Source: Streptomyces sp. Ag109_O5-10 | GTDB lineage: Bacteria > Actinomycetota > Actinomycetes > Streptomycetales > Streptomycetaceae | Assembly: GCF_900105755.1 (NCBI RefSeq) | Contig: NZ_FNTQ01000001.1 | Location: 2,976,001-3,040,000, forward strand | DNA length: 64,000 nucleotides | Direction: 5' to 3' | Part shown: piece after piece, positions 53,764-63,421 of the stretch | How the letters are laid out: each line of letters starts with the position of its first letter | How positions within the stretch are numbered: the first letter of the stretch is position 1 | Translations under genes and position numbers: made by a program | The notes under the pieces: generated by a model | The model's database searches: none | Told to the model about the DNA's origin: nothing | What the model saw: the letters and a program-made list of their open reading frames with translations, nothing else

Positions 53764-55797
53764 TCAGTCGCCGTTACCGGGCGTCGGCGTCGTCTTCTGG
53801 ATCTGCATCAGGAACTCGGCGTTCGACTTCGTCTGCTTCATCTTGTCGAGGAGCAGTTCGACCGCCTGCTGCTGGTCGAGGGCGTGCAGCACCCGGCGCA
53901 GCTTCCAGACGATGGCGAGCTCGTCGGGGGCGAGCAGGATCTCTTCCTTACGGGTGCCGGACGCGTCCACGTCCACCGCCGGGAAGATGCGCTTGTCGGC
54001 GAGCTTGCGGTCGAGCTTGAGCTCGGCGTTGCCGGTGCCCTTGAACTCCTCGAAGATGACCTCGTCCATGCGGGACCCGGTGTCCACCAGGGCGGTGGCG
54101 AGGATGGTCAGCGAGCCGCCGTCCTCGATGTTGCGGGCCGCACCGAAGAAGCGCTTCGGCGGGTACAGGGCGGTCGAGTCGACACCACCGGACAGGATGC
54201 GGCCGGAGGCCGGCGCCGCCAGGTTGTAGGCACGGCCCAGACGGGTGATCGAGTCGAGCAGCACGACGACGTCGTGGCCCAGCTCCACCAGACGCTTGGC
54301 GCGCTCGATGGCGAGCTCGGCGACCGTGGTGTGGTCCTCGGCCGGGCGGTCGAAGGTCGAGGAGATGACCTCGCCCTTGACCGACCGCTGCATGTCGGTG
54401 ACCTCTTCCGGACGCTCGTCGACCAGGACGACCATCAGGTGGCACTCGGGGTTGTTGTGCGTGATCGCGTTGGCGATCGCCTGCATGATCATGGTCTTGC
54501 CGGTCTTCGGCGGGGCCACGATCAGACCGCGCTGGCCCTTGCCGATCGGCGACACGAGGTCGATGATCCGGGTGGTCAGCACGCCCGGGTCGGTCTCCAG
54601 ACGGAGCCGGTCCTGCGGGTAGAGCGGGGTCAGCTTGTTGAACTCCGGGCGGCCGCGGCCGTGTTCGGGCGCCATGCCGTTGACGGAGTCCAGGCGGACC
54701 AGCGCGTTGAACTTCTCGCGCCGCTCGCCCTCCTTGGGCTGGCGGACCGCGCCGGTGATGTGGTCGCCCTTGCGCAGGCCGTTCTTGCGGACCTGGGCGA
54801 GGGAGACGTACACGTCGTTCGGGCCGGGCAGGTAGCCGGAGGTCCGGATGAACGCGTAGTTGTCGAGGATGTCGAGGATGCCCGCGACGGGGATCAGGAC
54901 GTCGTCCTCGGCCAGCTGCGGCTCGGCGCCGCCGATCTCGTCACGGCCGCGGCGGCCACGGCGGTCGCGGTAGCGGCCGCGACGGCCACGGCGTCCGCCG
55001 TCGAAGTCGTCGTCGTCCTGCGGCCCGGCGTTCCGGTCCTGACGGCCGCCGCCCTGCTGCTGCGGCTGCTGCTGACGGTCCTGCCGGTCCTGCTGACGGT
55101 CCTGGCGGCCGCCCTGGCCGCCGCCCTGCTGCTCGTCGCCCTTGTTGCGGCGGTCGCGGTCACGGCCGCGGCGGTCGCGACGGCCGCGGCCCTCGTCACC
55201 GGCGTCGGCGCGGGCGTCGCCCTGCTGCTGGGACTGCGCGGGCGTCTCGGCCTTCGCCTCGGACCGCGCCTCGGCGGCGATGGTCTCGGCGCCGGTGGCG
55301 GTGGGGCTGCCGGCCTCGGCGGTGGCCCGGCGACGGCGGCGCTCGGCCGGGGCGTCGTCCCCGTCGCGCTCTGCCTCGCCCGCGCGGCCGGCCGGCTGAC
55401 CGGGGATCTCGATCTGCTGCTGGGCCACGGCCTTCTCGGCGGGGGCCTCGGCGGCCTGCTCCGCCTTCTTCTCGGCTGCCTCGTCACCCGTGCGGGCCTT
55501 GGAGGTCGCGCGGCGCTTCGGCTTGGTCTCGGTGGCGGTCTCGGCCTTGGCGGAAGCTCCGCCTCCGGCCTGCGCCTCCTTGATGACCTCGATCAGCTGG
55601 CTCTTGCGCATCCGCGCGGTGCCCCTGATACCGAGGCCGGATGCGACCTGCTGAAGCTCGGCCAGCACCATGCCCTCGAGGCCGGTACCGCGGCGCCGCC
55701 GGGAGCCGGCACCGGAGGCAGGCGCGGAAGCGTCCGTGGCGGGCGCGGCAGCGGTCTCCTCGACACGTGCGCCCATCAGATCGGTGGTGTCGCTCAC
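53764..55797 (-). CDS. rho: Transcription termination factor Rho, long actinobacterial form
   Basis: 677 residues versus 419 in E. coli. After the N-terminal helical SAP-like domain ([20 protein letters not shown]) comes a ~230-residue insertion rich in Glu/Ala then Arg/Gln/Gly/Asp (for example [20 protein letters not shown]), likely disordered and RNA-binding. The cold-shock-like RNA domain and the ATPase core with Walker [10 protein letters not shown] and Q-loop/R-loop [16 protein letters not shown] follow. GTG start chosen for AAGGA 7 nt upstream. Long 5' leader present. Confidence 0.96.
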   Translation of the reverse strand: MSDTTDLMGARVEETAAAPATDASAPASGAGSRRRRGTGLEGMVLAELQQVASGLGIRGTARMRKSQLIEVIKEAQAGGGASAKAETATETKPKRRATSKARTGDEAAEKKAEQAAEAPAEKAVAQQQIEIPGQPAGRAGEAERDGDDAPAERRRRRATAEAGSPTATGAETIAAEARSEAKAETPAQSQQQGDARADAGDEGRGRRDRRGRDRDRRNKGDEQQGGGQGGRQDRQQDRQDRQQQPQQQGGGRQDRNAGPQDDDDFDGGRRGRRGRYRDRRGRRGRDEIGGAEPQLAEDDVLIPVAGILDILDNYAFIRTSGYLPGPNDVYVSLAQVRKNGLRKGDHITGAVRQPKEGERREKFNALVRLDSVNGMAPEHGRGRPEFNKLTPLYPQDRLRLETDPGVLTTRIIDLVSPIGKGQRGLIVAPPKTGKTMIMQAIANAITHNNPECHLMVVLVDERPEEVTDMQRSVKGEVISSTFDRPAEDHTTVAELAIERAKRLVELGHDVVVLLDSITRLGRAYNLAAPASGRILSGGVDSTALYPPKRFFGAARNIEDGGSLTILATALVDTGSRMDEVIFEEFKGTGNAELKLDRKLADKRIFPAVDVDASGTRKEEILLAPDELAIVWKLRRVLHALDQQQAVELLLDKMKQTKSNAEFLMQIQKTTPTPGNGD

Positions 55798-56204
55798 GAA
55801 GGGTCCTTCCCTGGAGCGGACGTCGGCCTGTCTGGCTCGGCGACCGGTTGTGCTGTCCGGCTTTCGGTCCTTGCTTGTGTGGACCGTGCCGGGGCGGTGG
55901 TCCGCCAATGCGGCGGAAGAAATATCTGGTGACGGCGCTTCCGACGAGCCGTGGCACCCGGTGTCACGTGGCGTGGTAGCACCTGTTCCGGAGCGTGCCC
56001 AGCGGCCCTCTCAGTGCCCGGGTACGGCGTACTGCCCAGGTACGTCATACAGAACGCTGAGTGGCTTGGGAGACTCCCGGAAGAATGTCTGTCCCGAAGG
56101 GGGACACGAAGCACCTCGCCATGGTGAGGTCGGGTGCAGACTTGAGGTTAACACTACCGGATCCAACAAACATTCCCCCTCTCCAAATCCGGCAATCGTG
56201 CGCG
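55798..56204 (-). promoter_or_regulatory. rho leader and promoter region
   Basis: 407 bp. A minus-strand -10-like TAGTGT at 56156-56151 would give a ~345-nt leader; no good -35 was found. The leader contains TGTCCC/GGGACA and ACCTC...GAGGT hairpins near 56092-56128. A leader of this size suits the autoregulation known for rho, but the mechanism here is inferred. Confidence 0.4.
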
Positions 56205-57134
56205 TCACATGTCGCTGGAGGGCGCGAGCGGCAGCACGCTCGCTCCCTGAAGGTCCAGGTCGAGCCGGTTGGCGGCCCAGCCCGCACCCGCCAGGGCCTG
56301 CACCTTTTCGGCACTGCCGGCGTCGGCGAGCGCCATCACGGTGGGTCCGGCGCCGGAGATGACGGCCGGGACGCCGTCGGCGCGCAGCCGCTCCACCAGG
56401 GCGGCGCTCTCCGGCATCGCGGGGGCGCGGTACTCCTGGTGCAGACGGTCCTCGGTGGCGGGCAGCAGCAGCTCGGGGCGCCGGGTGAGGGCCTCGACGA
56501 GCAGGGCGGCGCGGCCCGCGTTGGCGGCGGCGTCGACGTGCGGCACGGTGCGCGGGAGCAGTCCGCGCGCGGTCTCCGTCAGGACCGGCTTCCCGGGCAC
56601 GAAAACCACCGGAACGATGGAATCGCTGGGCTCCATCCTGATCGCGCGGGCGGCGCCGGACTCCATCCAGGAGAGCGTGAAGCCGCCGAGCAGGCAGGCC
56701 GCGACGTTGTCGGGGTGGCCCTCGATCTCGGTCGCGAGCTCAAGCAGGGCCGTGTCGTCGAGGCGGGCCTCGCCGCCTATGGTCACGGCACGCGCGGCGA
56801 CGATGCCCGCGCAGATGGCGGCGGAGGAGGAGCCGAGGCCGCGGCCGTGCGGGATGCGGTTGGCGCACACGATCTCCAGGCCGCGGGGCTGTCCGCCCAG
56901 CAGGTCGAAGGCGGTGCGCAGGGAGCGTACGAGAAGGTGGCTCTCGTCACGTGGCAGCGTCTCGCTGCCCTCCCCCGCGATGTCGATGTGCAGCCCGGAG
57001 TCGGCCACCCGGACGACGACGTCGTCGTAGAGCCCCAGCGCGAGGCCCAGGGCGTCGAAGCCCGGGCCGATGTTGGCGCTGGTGGCAGGGGTGCGCACCC
57101 GGACGGCGGCGGCGCGGAACGCTGGACCGGCCAT
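56205..57134 (-). CDS. thrB: Homoserine kinase
   Basis: 309 residues, GHMP kinase family: VRTPATSANIGPGFDALGLA at the N-terminus, the ATP loop IPHGRGLGSSSAAICAG and the C-terminal SGAGPTVMAL. Phosphorylates homoserine in threonine synthesis. It follows thrC by 310 bp, so it may have its own promoter. ATG chosen at the family N-terminus (MAGPAFRAAAVRVRTPA). Confidence 0.96.
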   Translation of the reverse strand: MAGPAFRAAAVRVRTPATSANIGPGFDALGLALGLYDDVVVRVADSGLHIDIAGEGSETLPRDESHLLVRSLRTAFDLLGGQPRGLEIVCANRIPHGRGLGSSSAAICAGIVAARAVTIGGEARLDDTALLELATEIEGHPDNVAACLLGGFTLSWMESGAARAIRMEPSDSIVPVVFVPGKPVLTETARGLLPRTVPHVDAAANAGRAALLVEALTRRPELLLPATEDRLHQEYRAPAMPESAALVERLRADGVPAVISGAGPTVMALADAGSAEKVQALAGAGWAANRLDLDLQGASVLPLAPSSDM

Positions 57135-57444
57135 CGCTCGATGACTCTCCTTGAGCTGCGTGATGGTCGAATGACATTCGATAGGTACGTGGGGGACCCT
57201 CGGGCCGTGGAGACGGCGCGGCACCGCGCCATATGCGGAGGCATATGCAGCGGGCGGGTTCGGTACAGCCTATCGAAGGAAGGTTCTGTGGCGACATAGG
57301 GCGCACAGGAGGCGCACGATGCGTGTCGTAAGCCCCCTGTGCCCCCTCCCTAGGGAGTTCCCTGTCCGGGACACCCTCGCGGACGCCCTCGGGACACCCA
57401 CGCGGACGCCCTCGGGTCACCCTCGGGTCGCCCTCGGTGATTCT
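57135..57444. other. 310-bp thrC-thrB gap with short tandem repeats
   Basis: Directly after thrC is a 23-bp unit GGGACACCCTCGCGGACG-CCCTC at 57368-57390, repeated at 57391-57413, and shortened versions up to 57435. Nearer thrB, CATATG-N6-CATATG (57230-57247) could be part of a thrB promoter or operator. The wide spacing is unusual for this otherwise compact cluster. Confidence 0.6.
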
Positions 57445-58503
57445 CTAGGCGAGACCCAGCCGCTCGGCCGCGGCGGCCGCGTCGACCGGCACGGTGACCG
57501 GCTGCGGGGCGCCCGCGACGGCCCAGTCGGGGTCCTTCAGGCCGTTCCCGGTGACCGTGCAGACGATCCGCTGGCCCGGGTCGACCTTGCCCTGCTCGGC
57601 GGCCTTGAGCAGACCGGCGACGGACGCGGCGGAGGCGGGCTCCACGAAGACGCCCTCCTGCGCGGCCAACAGCCGGTACGCGCGCAGGATCTCACGGTCC
57701 GTCACCTCGTCGATGAGGCCGTCGGACTCGTCCCGGGCGGCGAGCGCGAACTGCCAGGAGGCGGGGTTGCCGATGCGGATCGCGGTGGCGATCGTCGAGG
57801 GGTCCTTGACGATCTCGCCGCGCACGATCGGGGCGCTGCCGGCGGCCTGGAAACCCCACATCCGGGGGGTCCGGGCGGAGATGCCGTCGGCGGCGTACTC
57901 CCTGTACCCCTTCCAGTACGCGGTGATGTTGCCCGCGTTGCCGACCGGCAGGACGTGGATGTCGGGCGCGTCGCCGAGCATGTCGACGATCTCGAAGGAG
58001 GCCGTCTTCTGGCCCTCGATACGCACCGGGTTGACCGAATTGACCAGTGCCACCGGGTAGTTCTCGCTCAGTTTGCGGGCGAGGGTGAGGCAGTCGTCGA
58101 AGTTGCCGTCGACCTGGAGGATCTTCGCGCCGTGCACGAGGGCCTGGCCCATCTTGCCGAGCGCGATCTTGCCCCGCGGGACGAGCACGGCGGAGACCAT
58201 GCCCGCGCGCACGGCGTACGCGGCGGCGGAGGCGGAGGTGTTGCCGGTGGAGGCGCAGATGACGGCCTGCGCGCCCTCCTCCTTGGCCTTGCTGATGGCC
58301 ATGGTCATGCCGCGGTCCTTGAAGGACCCGGTCGGGTTCGCGCCCTCCACCTTCAGGTGGACTTCGCAGCCCGTGCGCTCGGAGAGCACCTGCGCGGGCA
58401 CGAGGGGCGTGCCGCCCTCACGGAGCGTCACGACCGGCGTGGTGTCGGAGACGGGCAGCCGGTCCCGGTACTCCTCGATGATTCCGCGCCACTGGTGGGT
58501 CAT
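57445..58503 (-). CDS. thrC: Threonine synthase
   Basis: 352 residues, the short class without the plant-type N-terminal extension. PLP lysine in [20 protein letters not shown], the phosphate loop in [15 protein letters not shown] and [13 protein letters not shown] are intact. Converts O-phosphohomoserine to threonine. Starts 6 bp after hom, so the two are cotranscribed. Confidence 0.97.
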   Translation of the reverse strand: MTHQWRGIIEEYRDRLPVSDTTPVVTLREGGTPLVPAQVLSERTGCEVHLKVEGANPTGSFKDRGMTMAISKAKEEGAQAVICASTGNTSASAAAYAVRAGMVSAVLVPRGKIALGKMGQALVHGAKILQVDGNFDDCLTLARKLSENYPVALVNSVNPVRIEGQKTASFEIVDMLGDAPDIHVLPVGNAGNITAYWKGYREYAADGISARTPRMWGFQAAGSAPIVRGEIVKDPSTIATAIRIGNPASWQFALAARDESDGLIDEVTDREILRAYRLLAAQEGVFVEPASAASVAGLLKAAEQGKVDPGQRIVCTVTGNGLKDPDWAVAGAPQPVTVPVDAAAAAERLGLA

Positions 58504-58509
58504 TGCTGG

Positions 58510-59802
58510 TTACTCTCCTTCAACCCGCATGATGCTGGCGACACCCCGCACGGTGTCGAGCTTGCGCAGCGCCTCGACGGTCCCGGAGAGGGAGGCGTCG
58601 GAGGCCCGGTGGGTGACGACGACGAGGGAGGCCTCGCCGTCCTTGCCGGTCTGCCGAACCGTATCGATGGAAACCCCGTGCTCGGCGAAGACGGTGGCGA
58701 CCTGGGCGAGAACACCCGGTTTGTCGGCGACGTCGAGGCTGATGTGGTAGCGCGTGACGACATCGCCCATGGGCGACACGGGCAGGCCGGCGTACGCCGA
58801 CTCGCCGGGCCCCGTTGCCCCGCTGAGCCGGTTGCGGCAGACGGCGACCAGGTCGCCGAGGACCGCGGAGGCGGTCGGGGCGCCACCGGCGCCGGGACCG
58901 TAGAACATGAGCTGCCCGCTGGCGTCGGACTCCACGAAGACGGCGTTGTACGCGCCGCGCACGGAGGCGAGCGGATGGGTCAGCGGAATCATGGCGGGGT
59001 GCACGCGGGCGGTCACCGAGCCGCCGTGGTCGGCGCGCTCGCAGATGGCGAGCAGCTTGATGGTGCAGCCCATGTTCTTGGCGGAGGCGAAGTCGGCGGC
59101 GGTGACCTCGGTCATGCCCTCGCGGTAGACGTCGTCGAGCCGGACGCGCGAGTGGAAGGCGATGCCGGCGAGGATGGCGGCCTTGGCGGCGGCGTCGAAC
59201 CCCTCGACGTCGGCGGTCGGGTCGGCCTCCGCGTACCCGAGGGCGGTCGCCTCGTCGAGGGCCTCCTGGTACCCGGCGCCCGTGGAGTCCATCTTGTCGA
59301 GGATGAAGTTGGTCGTCCCGTTGACGATCCCGAGCACCCGGTTGACCTTGTCGCCGGCCAGGGACTCGCGCAGCGGCCGGATCAGCGGGATGGCACCGGC
59401 GACGGCGGCCTCGTAGTAGAGGTCCCTGCCGTGCTGCTCGGCGGCCGCGTGCAGGGCGGCGCCGTCCTGGGCGAGCAGGGCCTTGTTGGCCGACACGACG
59501 GACGCGCCGTGCTCGAAGGCGGTGGTGATGAGGGTGCGGGCGGGTTCGATCCCGCCGATGACCTCCACCACGACGTCGATGTCGCCGCGTTTGACGAGCG
59601 CGGTGGCGTCGGTGGTGACCAGGTCCGGGTCGATGCCCGCACGGACCTTGGAGGGCCGTCGTACGGCGACACCGGCCAGTTCGACCGGGGCGCCGATCCG
59701 CTGGGCGAGGTCGTCGGCGTGCGTCGTCATGATGCGTGCCACCTCTGAGCCGACGACCCCACAGCCCAGCAGCGCCACCTTCAGCGGACGCGTACGCATC
59801 AT
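58510..59802 (-). CDS. hom: Homoserine dehydrogenase
   Basis: 430 residues. NAD(P)-binding KVALLGCGVVGSEVARIM, substrate-binding GIVNGTTNFILDKMDSTGAG and catalytic EGFDAAAKAAILAGIAF, then a C-terminal ACT domain (YHISLDVADKPGVLAQVATV) for threonine feedback. Reduces aspartate semialdehyde to homoserine. ATG ATG at 59802/59799 with GAGG upstream; either may be used. First gene of hom-thrC. Confidence 0.97.
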   Translation of the reverse strand: MMRTRPLKVALLGCGVVGSEVARIMTTHADDLAQRIGAPVELAGVAVRRPSKVRAGIDPDLVTTDATALVKRGDIDVVVEVIGGIEPARTLITTAFEHGASVVSANKALLAQDGAALHAAAEQHGRDLYYEAAVAGAIPLIRPLRESLAGDKVNRVLGIVNGTTNFILDKMDSTGAGYQEALDEATALGYAEADPTADVEGFDAAAKAAILAGIAFHSRVRLDDVYREGMTEVTAADFASAKNMGCTIKLLAICERADHGGSVTARVHPAMIPLTHPLASVRGAYNAVFVESDASGQLMFYGPGAGGAPTASAVLGDLVAVCRNRLSGATGPGESAYAGLPVSPMGDVVTRYHISLDVADKPGVLAQVATVFAEHGVSIDTVRQTGKDGEASLVVVTHRASDASLSGTVEALRKLDTVRGVASIMRVEGE

Positions 59803-59849
59803 CCGACCTCGTTTCCTCATACCGTCTACGGTTGGACCAGTCTCACTCA

Positions 59850-59878
59850 CCGGACGGGAGTTTCTACCCTTCGTCCGG
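59850..59878 (-). promoter_or_regulatory. Inverted repeat upstream of hom
   Basis: CCGGACG-N15-CGTCCGG, with GGG/CCC extending the arms inward, lies 48 bp upstream of the hom start, in the 157-bp gap after lysA. A possible operator or lysA terminator; a role in threonine control is only a guess. Confidence 0.4.
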
Positions 59879-59959
59879 ATCGTGAGACATCTATTTCATT
59901 GTGCGGCGATGGCAGACAGGAGATCTTCCTCCCGCACCGTCCCCCTCCTCATCCGCCCG

Positions 59960-61351
59960 TCATCCGACGTCGAGCCGGAGCAGGTCCTCCTCCGTCTCCC
60001 GCCGGACGATCACCCGGGCCGCGCCGTCCCGCACCGCGACGACGGGCGGCCGGAGCACGTGGTTGTAGTTGCTGGCCATGGAACGGCAGTAGGCGCCGGT
60101 GGCCGGTACGGCGATGAGGTCACCGGGTGCCAGATCGCCCGGCAGGAACGCGTCCTTCACCACGATGTCCCCGCTCTCGCAGTGCTTGCCGACGACGCGG
60201 GCGAGCATCGGCTCGGCGTCGCTGGTCCGGGACACCAGCGCGACGCTGTACTCGGCGTCGTAGAGCGCGGTGCGGATGTTGTCGGACATGCCGCCGTCGA
60301 CGGAGACGTAGGTGCGGAGGTTGTCGAGCGGCTTGATGGTGCCGACCTCGTAGAGGGTGAAGGCGGTGGGACCGACGATGGCCCGCCCCGGCTCCACGGA
60401 GATCCGGGGCGTGCGCAGCCTGGCGGCCTCGCACTCCCGGGTCACGATCTCGGTGAGCGCCTTGGCGATCTCGTGCGGCTCGCGCGGGTCGTCGTCACTC
60501 GTGTACGCGATCCCGAGCCCGCCGCCCAGGTCGATCTCGGGCAGCTCGACCCCGTGCTCGTCCCGGATGTCCTTGAGCAGCCCGACCACGCGGTGCGCGG
60601 CGACCTCGAACCCCGACATGTCGAAGATCTGCGACCCGATGTGCGAGTGGATCCCGATGACCTCGAGCCCGTCGAGCTGCAGCGCCCGCCGCACGGCCTC
60701 CGCGGCCTGCCCGCCGGCCAGCGGAATCCCGAACTTCTGGTCCTCGTGGGCGGTGGCGATGAACTCGTGCGTGTGCGCCTCGACACCCACGGTGATGCGG
60801 ATCTGCACGCGCTGCCGCGTGCCGAGCTCCCGCGCGATGTGGGCGACCCGCACGATCTCCTGGAAGGAGTCGAGCACGATCCGCCCGACACCGGCCTCGA
60901 CGGCCCTGCGGATCTCCCCCTCCGACTTGTTGTTGCCGTGGAAGGCGATCCGGTCGGCGGGCATACCCGCGGACAGCGCGGTGGCCAGCTCCCCGCCGGA
61001 ACACACGTCCAGGTTGAGCCCTTCCTCGTGCAGCCAGCGCACGACGGCCCGTGACAGGAACGCCTTCCCGGCGTAGAACACGTCGGCGTCCGGTCCGAAG
61101 GCGGTGCGCCAGGCGCGCGCCCGGGCCCGGAAGTCGTCCTCGTCGAGGACGTAGGCGGGAGTGCCGAACTCCTCGGCGAGGGTCTTCACGTCGGCACCGC
61201 CGACGGTGACGACGCCGTCGGCGTTCCGGGTGACGGTCTGGGCCCACACCTTTGGGTCGAGGGCGTTGAGATCGGTGGGCGGGGCGGCGTAGTGCCCCTC
61301 GGGCAGGACGTCGGCGTGCCGGGGCCCGGCGGGGTGCGCGGAACGGCTCAT
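59960..61351 (-). CDS. lysA: Diaminopimelate decarboxylase
   Basis: 463 residues, alanine racemase-like fold type III. PLP lysine in [29 protein letters not shown], the Gly-rich PLP loop [12 protein letters not shown] and the active-site Cys region [12 protein letters not shown] are present. Catalyses the last step of lysine synthesis from meso-DAP (Streptomyces walls use LL-DAP). It starts 16 bp after nrtL, so the two are cotranscribed. Confidence 0.97.
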   Translation of the reverse strand: MSRSAHPAGPRHADVLPEGHYAAPPTDLNALDPKVWAQTVTRNADGVVTVGGADVKTLAEEFGTPAYVLDEDDFRARARAWRTAFGPDADVFYAGKAFLSRAVVRWLHEEGLNLDVCSGGELATALSAGMPADRIAFHGNNKSEGEIRRAVEAGVGRIVLDSFQEIVRVAHIARELGTRQRVQIRITVGVEAHTHEFIATAHEDQKFGIPLAGGQAAEAVRRALQLDGLEVIGIHSHIGSQIFDMSGFEVAAHRVVGLLKDIRDEHGVELPEIDLGGGLGIAYTSDDDPREPHEIAKALTEIVTRECEAARLRTPRISVEPGRAIVGPTAFTLYEVGTIKPLDNLRTYVSVDGGMSDNIRTALYDAEYSVALVSRTSDAEPMLARVVGKHCESGDIVVKDAFLPGDLAPGDLIAVPATGAYCRSMASNYNHVLRPPVVAVRDGAARVIVRRETEEDLLRLDVG

Positions 61352-61367
61352 TGCTCTTCGGGCTCTC

Positions 61368-62345
61368 TCAGAGGTGATCGGGTGCGTCGATGCCGAGCAG
61401 GGACAGGCCGCCGGCCAGCACCGTCCCGGCGGCTTCGGCGAGGGCGAACCGGGCGCGGTGGGCGGCCGAGGGTTTCTCGTCGCCGTGGGGCAGCACGGTC
61501 GGCAGGAACGGCAGCGCGGCGTCGGCGACGGTGACGAGGTGCCGGGCGAGCCGGTCGGGGGCGCGATGGACGGCCGCGCCGGTGAGGATGCGGGGGTAGT
61601 CGGCGAGGGCGGTGACGAGACCGCCCGGGGCGTCGGGAACGTCGCCGGGCACGGCACCGAACCCGAGCCGCCCCGCTCCCCGCCCGACGGCCCGCACCCG
61701 GGCGTGCGCGTACCGGACCCGGAACAGCGGGTTGCTCTCCCGCTGCACCAGATGATCGGCGGTGATGCGGGGCCGGTCGTGGGCGGCGGGATGCAGCAGG
61801 GCCCACTGGGCGGCGTCGGGCCCGAGCGGCGCGGGATCCTCGGGCGCCGGAACGGGCCGGAGACTGACGGGCTCCCCGTGCTCGACCTCACCACGGCCGC
61901 CCTGCGTCGCGACGATCCTGACCACGGCGTCGGCGACGACCTCGGCCCGCACGTCGTACGGCACCCGGAGCGCGACCACCTGACCGGCGAGGGCGTCGCC
62001 GTGCCCGTAGCCGGCTCCGAGACGGCGGATCTCCCCGACCAGGGTGGCGGTCGGCGACGAGGCGGAACTGAGCGAAATGTTGAGGAACCCGGGCCCGGTC
62101 ACGACGACGTCCTCGACGCCGGCGCACTCCGCGAGCAGCGGCACCAGGATCTCCGCGACCAGTGCAGGCGGCTGCCCGGCGGGCCCGGCGAGCTGCAACG
62201 CGACGTTGGTGGCGTAGTCCCCGCAGCCACCCGGCCCCGGCGGCGTCACCACGACCCGCTCCGGCACGGCCACATCGAGCTCCCCGGCGTCCACGGCACG
62301 GCGCACCGCGCGCAGGACGGTACGGGAGAGCTCGACGGGAGTCAC
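61368..62345 (-). CDS. nrtL: ArgS-related anticodon-binding protein
   Basis: 325 residues. It keeps an ArgS-like N-terminal Add-1 region ([20 protein letters not shown] and [12 protein letters not shown]) and a C-terminal DALR anticodon-binding domain ([40 protein letters not shown]) but lacks the HIGH/KMSKS catalytic core between them. It therefore cannot charge tRNA and looks like a free-standing tRNA-Arg binding protein. I recognise it as the Streptomyces protein named NrtL. GTG start. tRNA-Arg(CCG) lies 830 bp away, on the other side of the response-regulator gene. Confidence 0.85.
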   Translation of the reverse strand: MTPVELSRTVLRAVRRAVDAGELDVAVPERVVVTPPGPGGCGDYATNVALQLAGPAGQPPALVAEILVPLLAECAGVEDVVVTGPGFLNISLSSASSPTATLVGEIRRLGAGYGHGDALAGQVVALRVPYDVRAEVVADAVVRIVATQGGRGEVEHGEPVSLRPVPAPEDPAPLGPDAAQWALLHPAAHDRPRITADHLVQRESNPLFRVRYAHARVRAVGRGAGRLGFGAVPGDVPDAPGGLVTALADYPRILTGAAVHRAPDRLARHLVTVADAALPFLPTVLPHGDEKPSAAHRARFALAEAAGTVLAGGLSLLGIDAPDHL

Positions 62346-62423
62346 GGGACAAGCGTAGGGGAGGAGGGGGGTGGGTATGCGAGCCGGTTTGGCCAGGCTT
62401 CCGGCATGTGGACGGTGCGGCGG

Positions 62424-62530
62424 GGGCAGCGGGGCGACGCCGCGGCGGCACCGGGGGCGACGCCGCAGGGGCAGCGAGGGGGACGCCGCGGCGGCAAGGA
62501 GGGGGGCGCCGCGGCGGCAGCGAGGGGGCG
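62424..62530. repeat. G-rich tandem repeat with 23-bp period
   Basis: GACGCCGC (or GGCGCCGC) recurs at 62436, 62459, 62482 and 62505, within a unit like GGGGGCGACGCCGCGGCGGC. It fills the 226-bp gap between the response regulator and nrtL and consists of G runs on the plus strand. Confidence 0.75.
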
Positions 62531-62571
62531 CCCGGAGAGGCACCGGAGCTCAGGGACAGACGCAGCGGGGA

Positions 62572-63021
62572 TCAGGGATAGGCGGGGTTGCCCCCGGCCC
62601 GCTCCCCCGAGAAGTGGACCTCGTCCCCCTCGCCCCTGCTCCGCCGCCGACGCTCGATCAACTCCCGCACCACCTGGACGAGTTCCGCGGGCTCGAAGGG
62701 CTTGGCGAGAAACGCGTCGACGCCGACGTCGAGACCGGTCTCGACCTCGTGCTGCGTGCAGGCGCTGACGATGGCGAGCGGAAGATCGTGGGTCCGCGGA
62801 TCCGCACGCAGCTGGGCAGCGGTCCGCAGCCCGTCGAGCCGAGGCATCACGACGTCGAGGGTGATCACGTCGGGACGCACCCGATGAACGACATCCAGAC
62901 ACTCGGCACCGTCGGCCGCGGTCACGACCTCGATACCCTCCAGTTCGAGATTGACCCTGATCAGCTGCCGGATGACCTTGTTGTCGTCCACAACAAGCAC
63001 CCGGCCCGACGCCCCTGGCAC
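62572..63021 (-). CDS. Single-domain response regulator
   Basis: 149 residues: one receiver domain with the acidic pair D12/D13 (VLVVDDNK), phosphoacceptor D56 (ITLDVVMP), S86 and K107 (FLAKPFEP), then a ~25-residue charged tail and no output domain. It probably acts by protein contact or in a phosphorelay; no histidine kinase is encoded nearby. The GTG start lies 6 nt after a -10-like TACTCT, again suggesting a leaderless message. Confidence 0.92.
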   Translation of the reverse strand: MPGASGRVLVVDDNKVIRQLIRVNLELEGIEVVTAADGAECLDVVHRVRPDVITLDVVMPRLDGLRTAAQLRADPRTHDLPLAIVSACTQHEVETGLDVGVDAFLAKPFEPAELVQVVRELIERRRRSRGEGDEVHFSGERAGGNPAYP

Positions 63022-63131
63022 AACTCGAGAGTAGGTCCGGACCGGCCACCGCGTCCGGGTTTTCCCGACTTCCACCCCCTCCGGGCGAGCACCCCCGCGA
63101 AACCCGTTCCTGATCACCCCGACCGAGCTGG

Positions 63132-63137
63132 TAGTGT
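63132..63137 (+). promoter_or_regulatory. Candidate tRNA-Arg promoter -10
   Basis: TAGTGT, 37 bp upstream of the tRNA, with a weak CCTGAT 17 bp further upstream. GTAG-TGTT-CTAC (63131-63142) is a small palindrome over it. Confidence 0.4.
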
Positions 63138-63174
63138 TCTACCCGTCGCCGCGAGCAACAGCTCAAAGCCAGAC

Positions 63175-63246
63175 GCCCCCGTAGCTCAGGGGATAGAGCA
63201 ACGGCCTCCGGAGCCGTGTGCGCAGGTTCGAATCCTGCCGGGGGCA
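63175..63246 (+). tRNA. tRNA-Arg, anticodon CCG
   Basis: Full cloverleaf: acceptor GCCCCCG/CGGGGGC, D arm GCTC-AGGGGATA-GAGC, anticodon arm ACGGC-CTCCGGA-GCCGT with anticodon CCG at 63208-63210, T arm GCAGG-TTCGAAT-CCTGC and discriminator A. CCA is not encoded (CCC follows). Decodes CGG, a frequent arginine codon in GC-rich genomes. Confidence 0.97.
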
Positions 63247-63264
63247 CCCCTTATGAGGTGCCCA

Positions 63265-63304
63265 AAGACCCCGTCACCAGCGGAAACGCTGAGGCCGGGG
63301 TCTT
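63265..63304 (+). terminator. Terminator of the tRNA-Arg gene
   Basis: AAGACCCCG (63265-63273) pairs with CGGGGTCTT (63296-63304); inside is AGCG-GAAA-CGCT, a stable GNRA-type tetraloop. TCTTG follows. Confidence 0.88.
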
Positions 63305-63421
63305 CTTGCATGTGCAGGCGTATGCGGCGTTGGGCAGCACTATGACGGCCTCTGTGGACTATTTGTGGACAGGATCTTGGAGCATCGACCCAGGTCAGCC
63401 CACCGATTCAGCCGAAGCCCA

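Noticed and set aside
56045..56122. 25-codon upstream frame in the rho leader (MARCFVSPFG...)
   Set aside because: No ribosome site precedes the ATG and it overlaps palindromic sequence; support is too weak to call, though conservation could be tested.
57346..57357. CTCCCTAGGGAG palindrome after thrC as a terminator
   Set aside because: It has no loop, so it cannot form a hairpin of useful stability by itself.
59803..59959. Riboswitch or T-box control of hom/lysA
   Set aside because: I looked for a lysine riboswitch, a T-box (conserved TGGNACCGCG) or a threonine-rich leader peptide before hom, thrB and nrtL-lysA and saw none.
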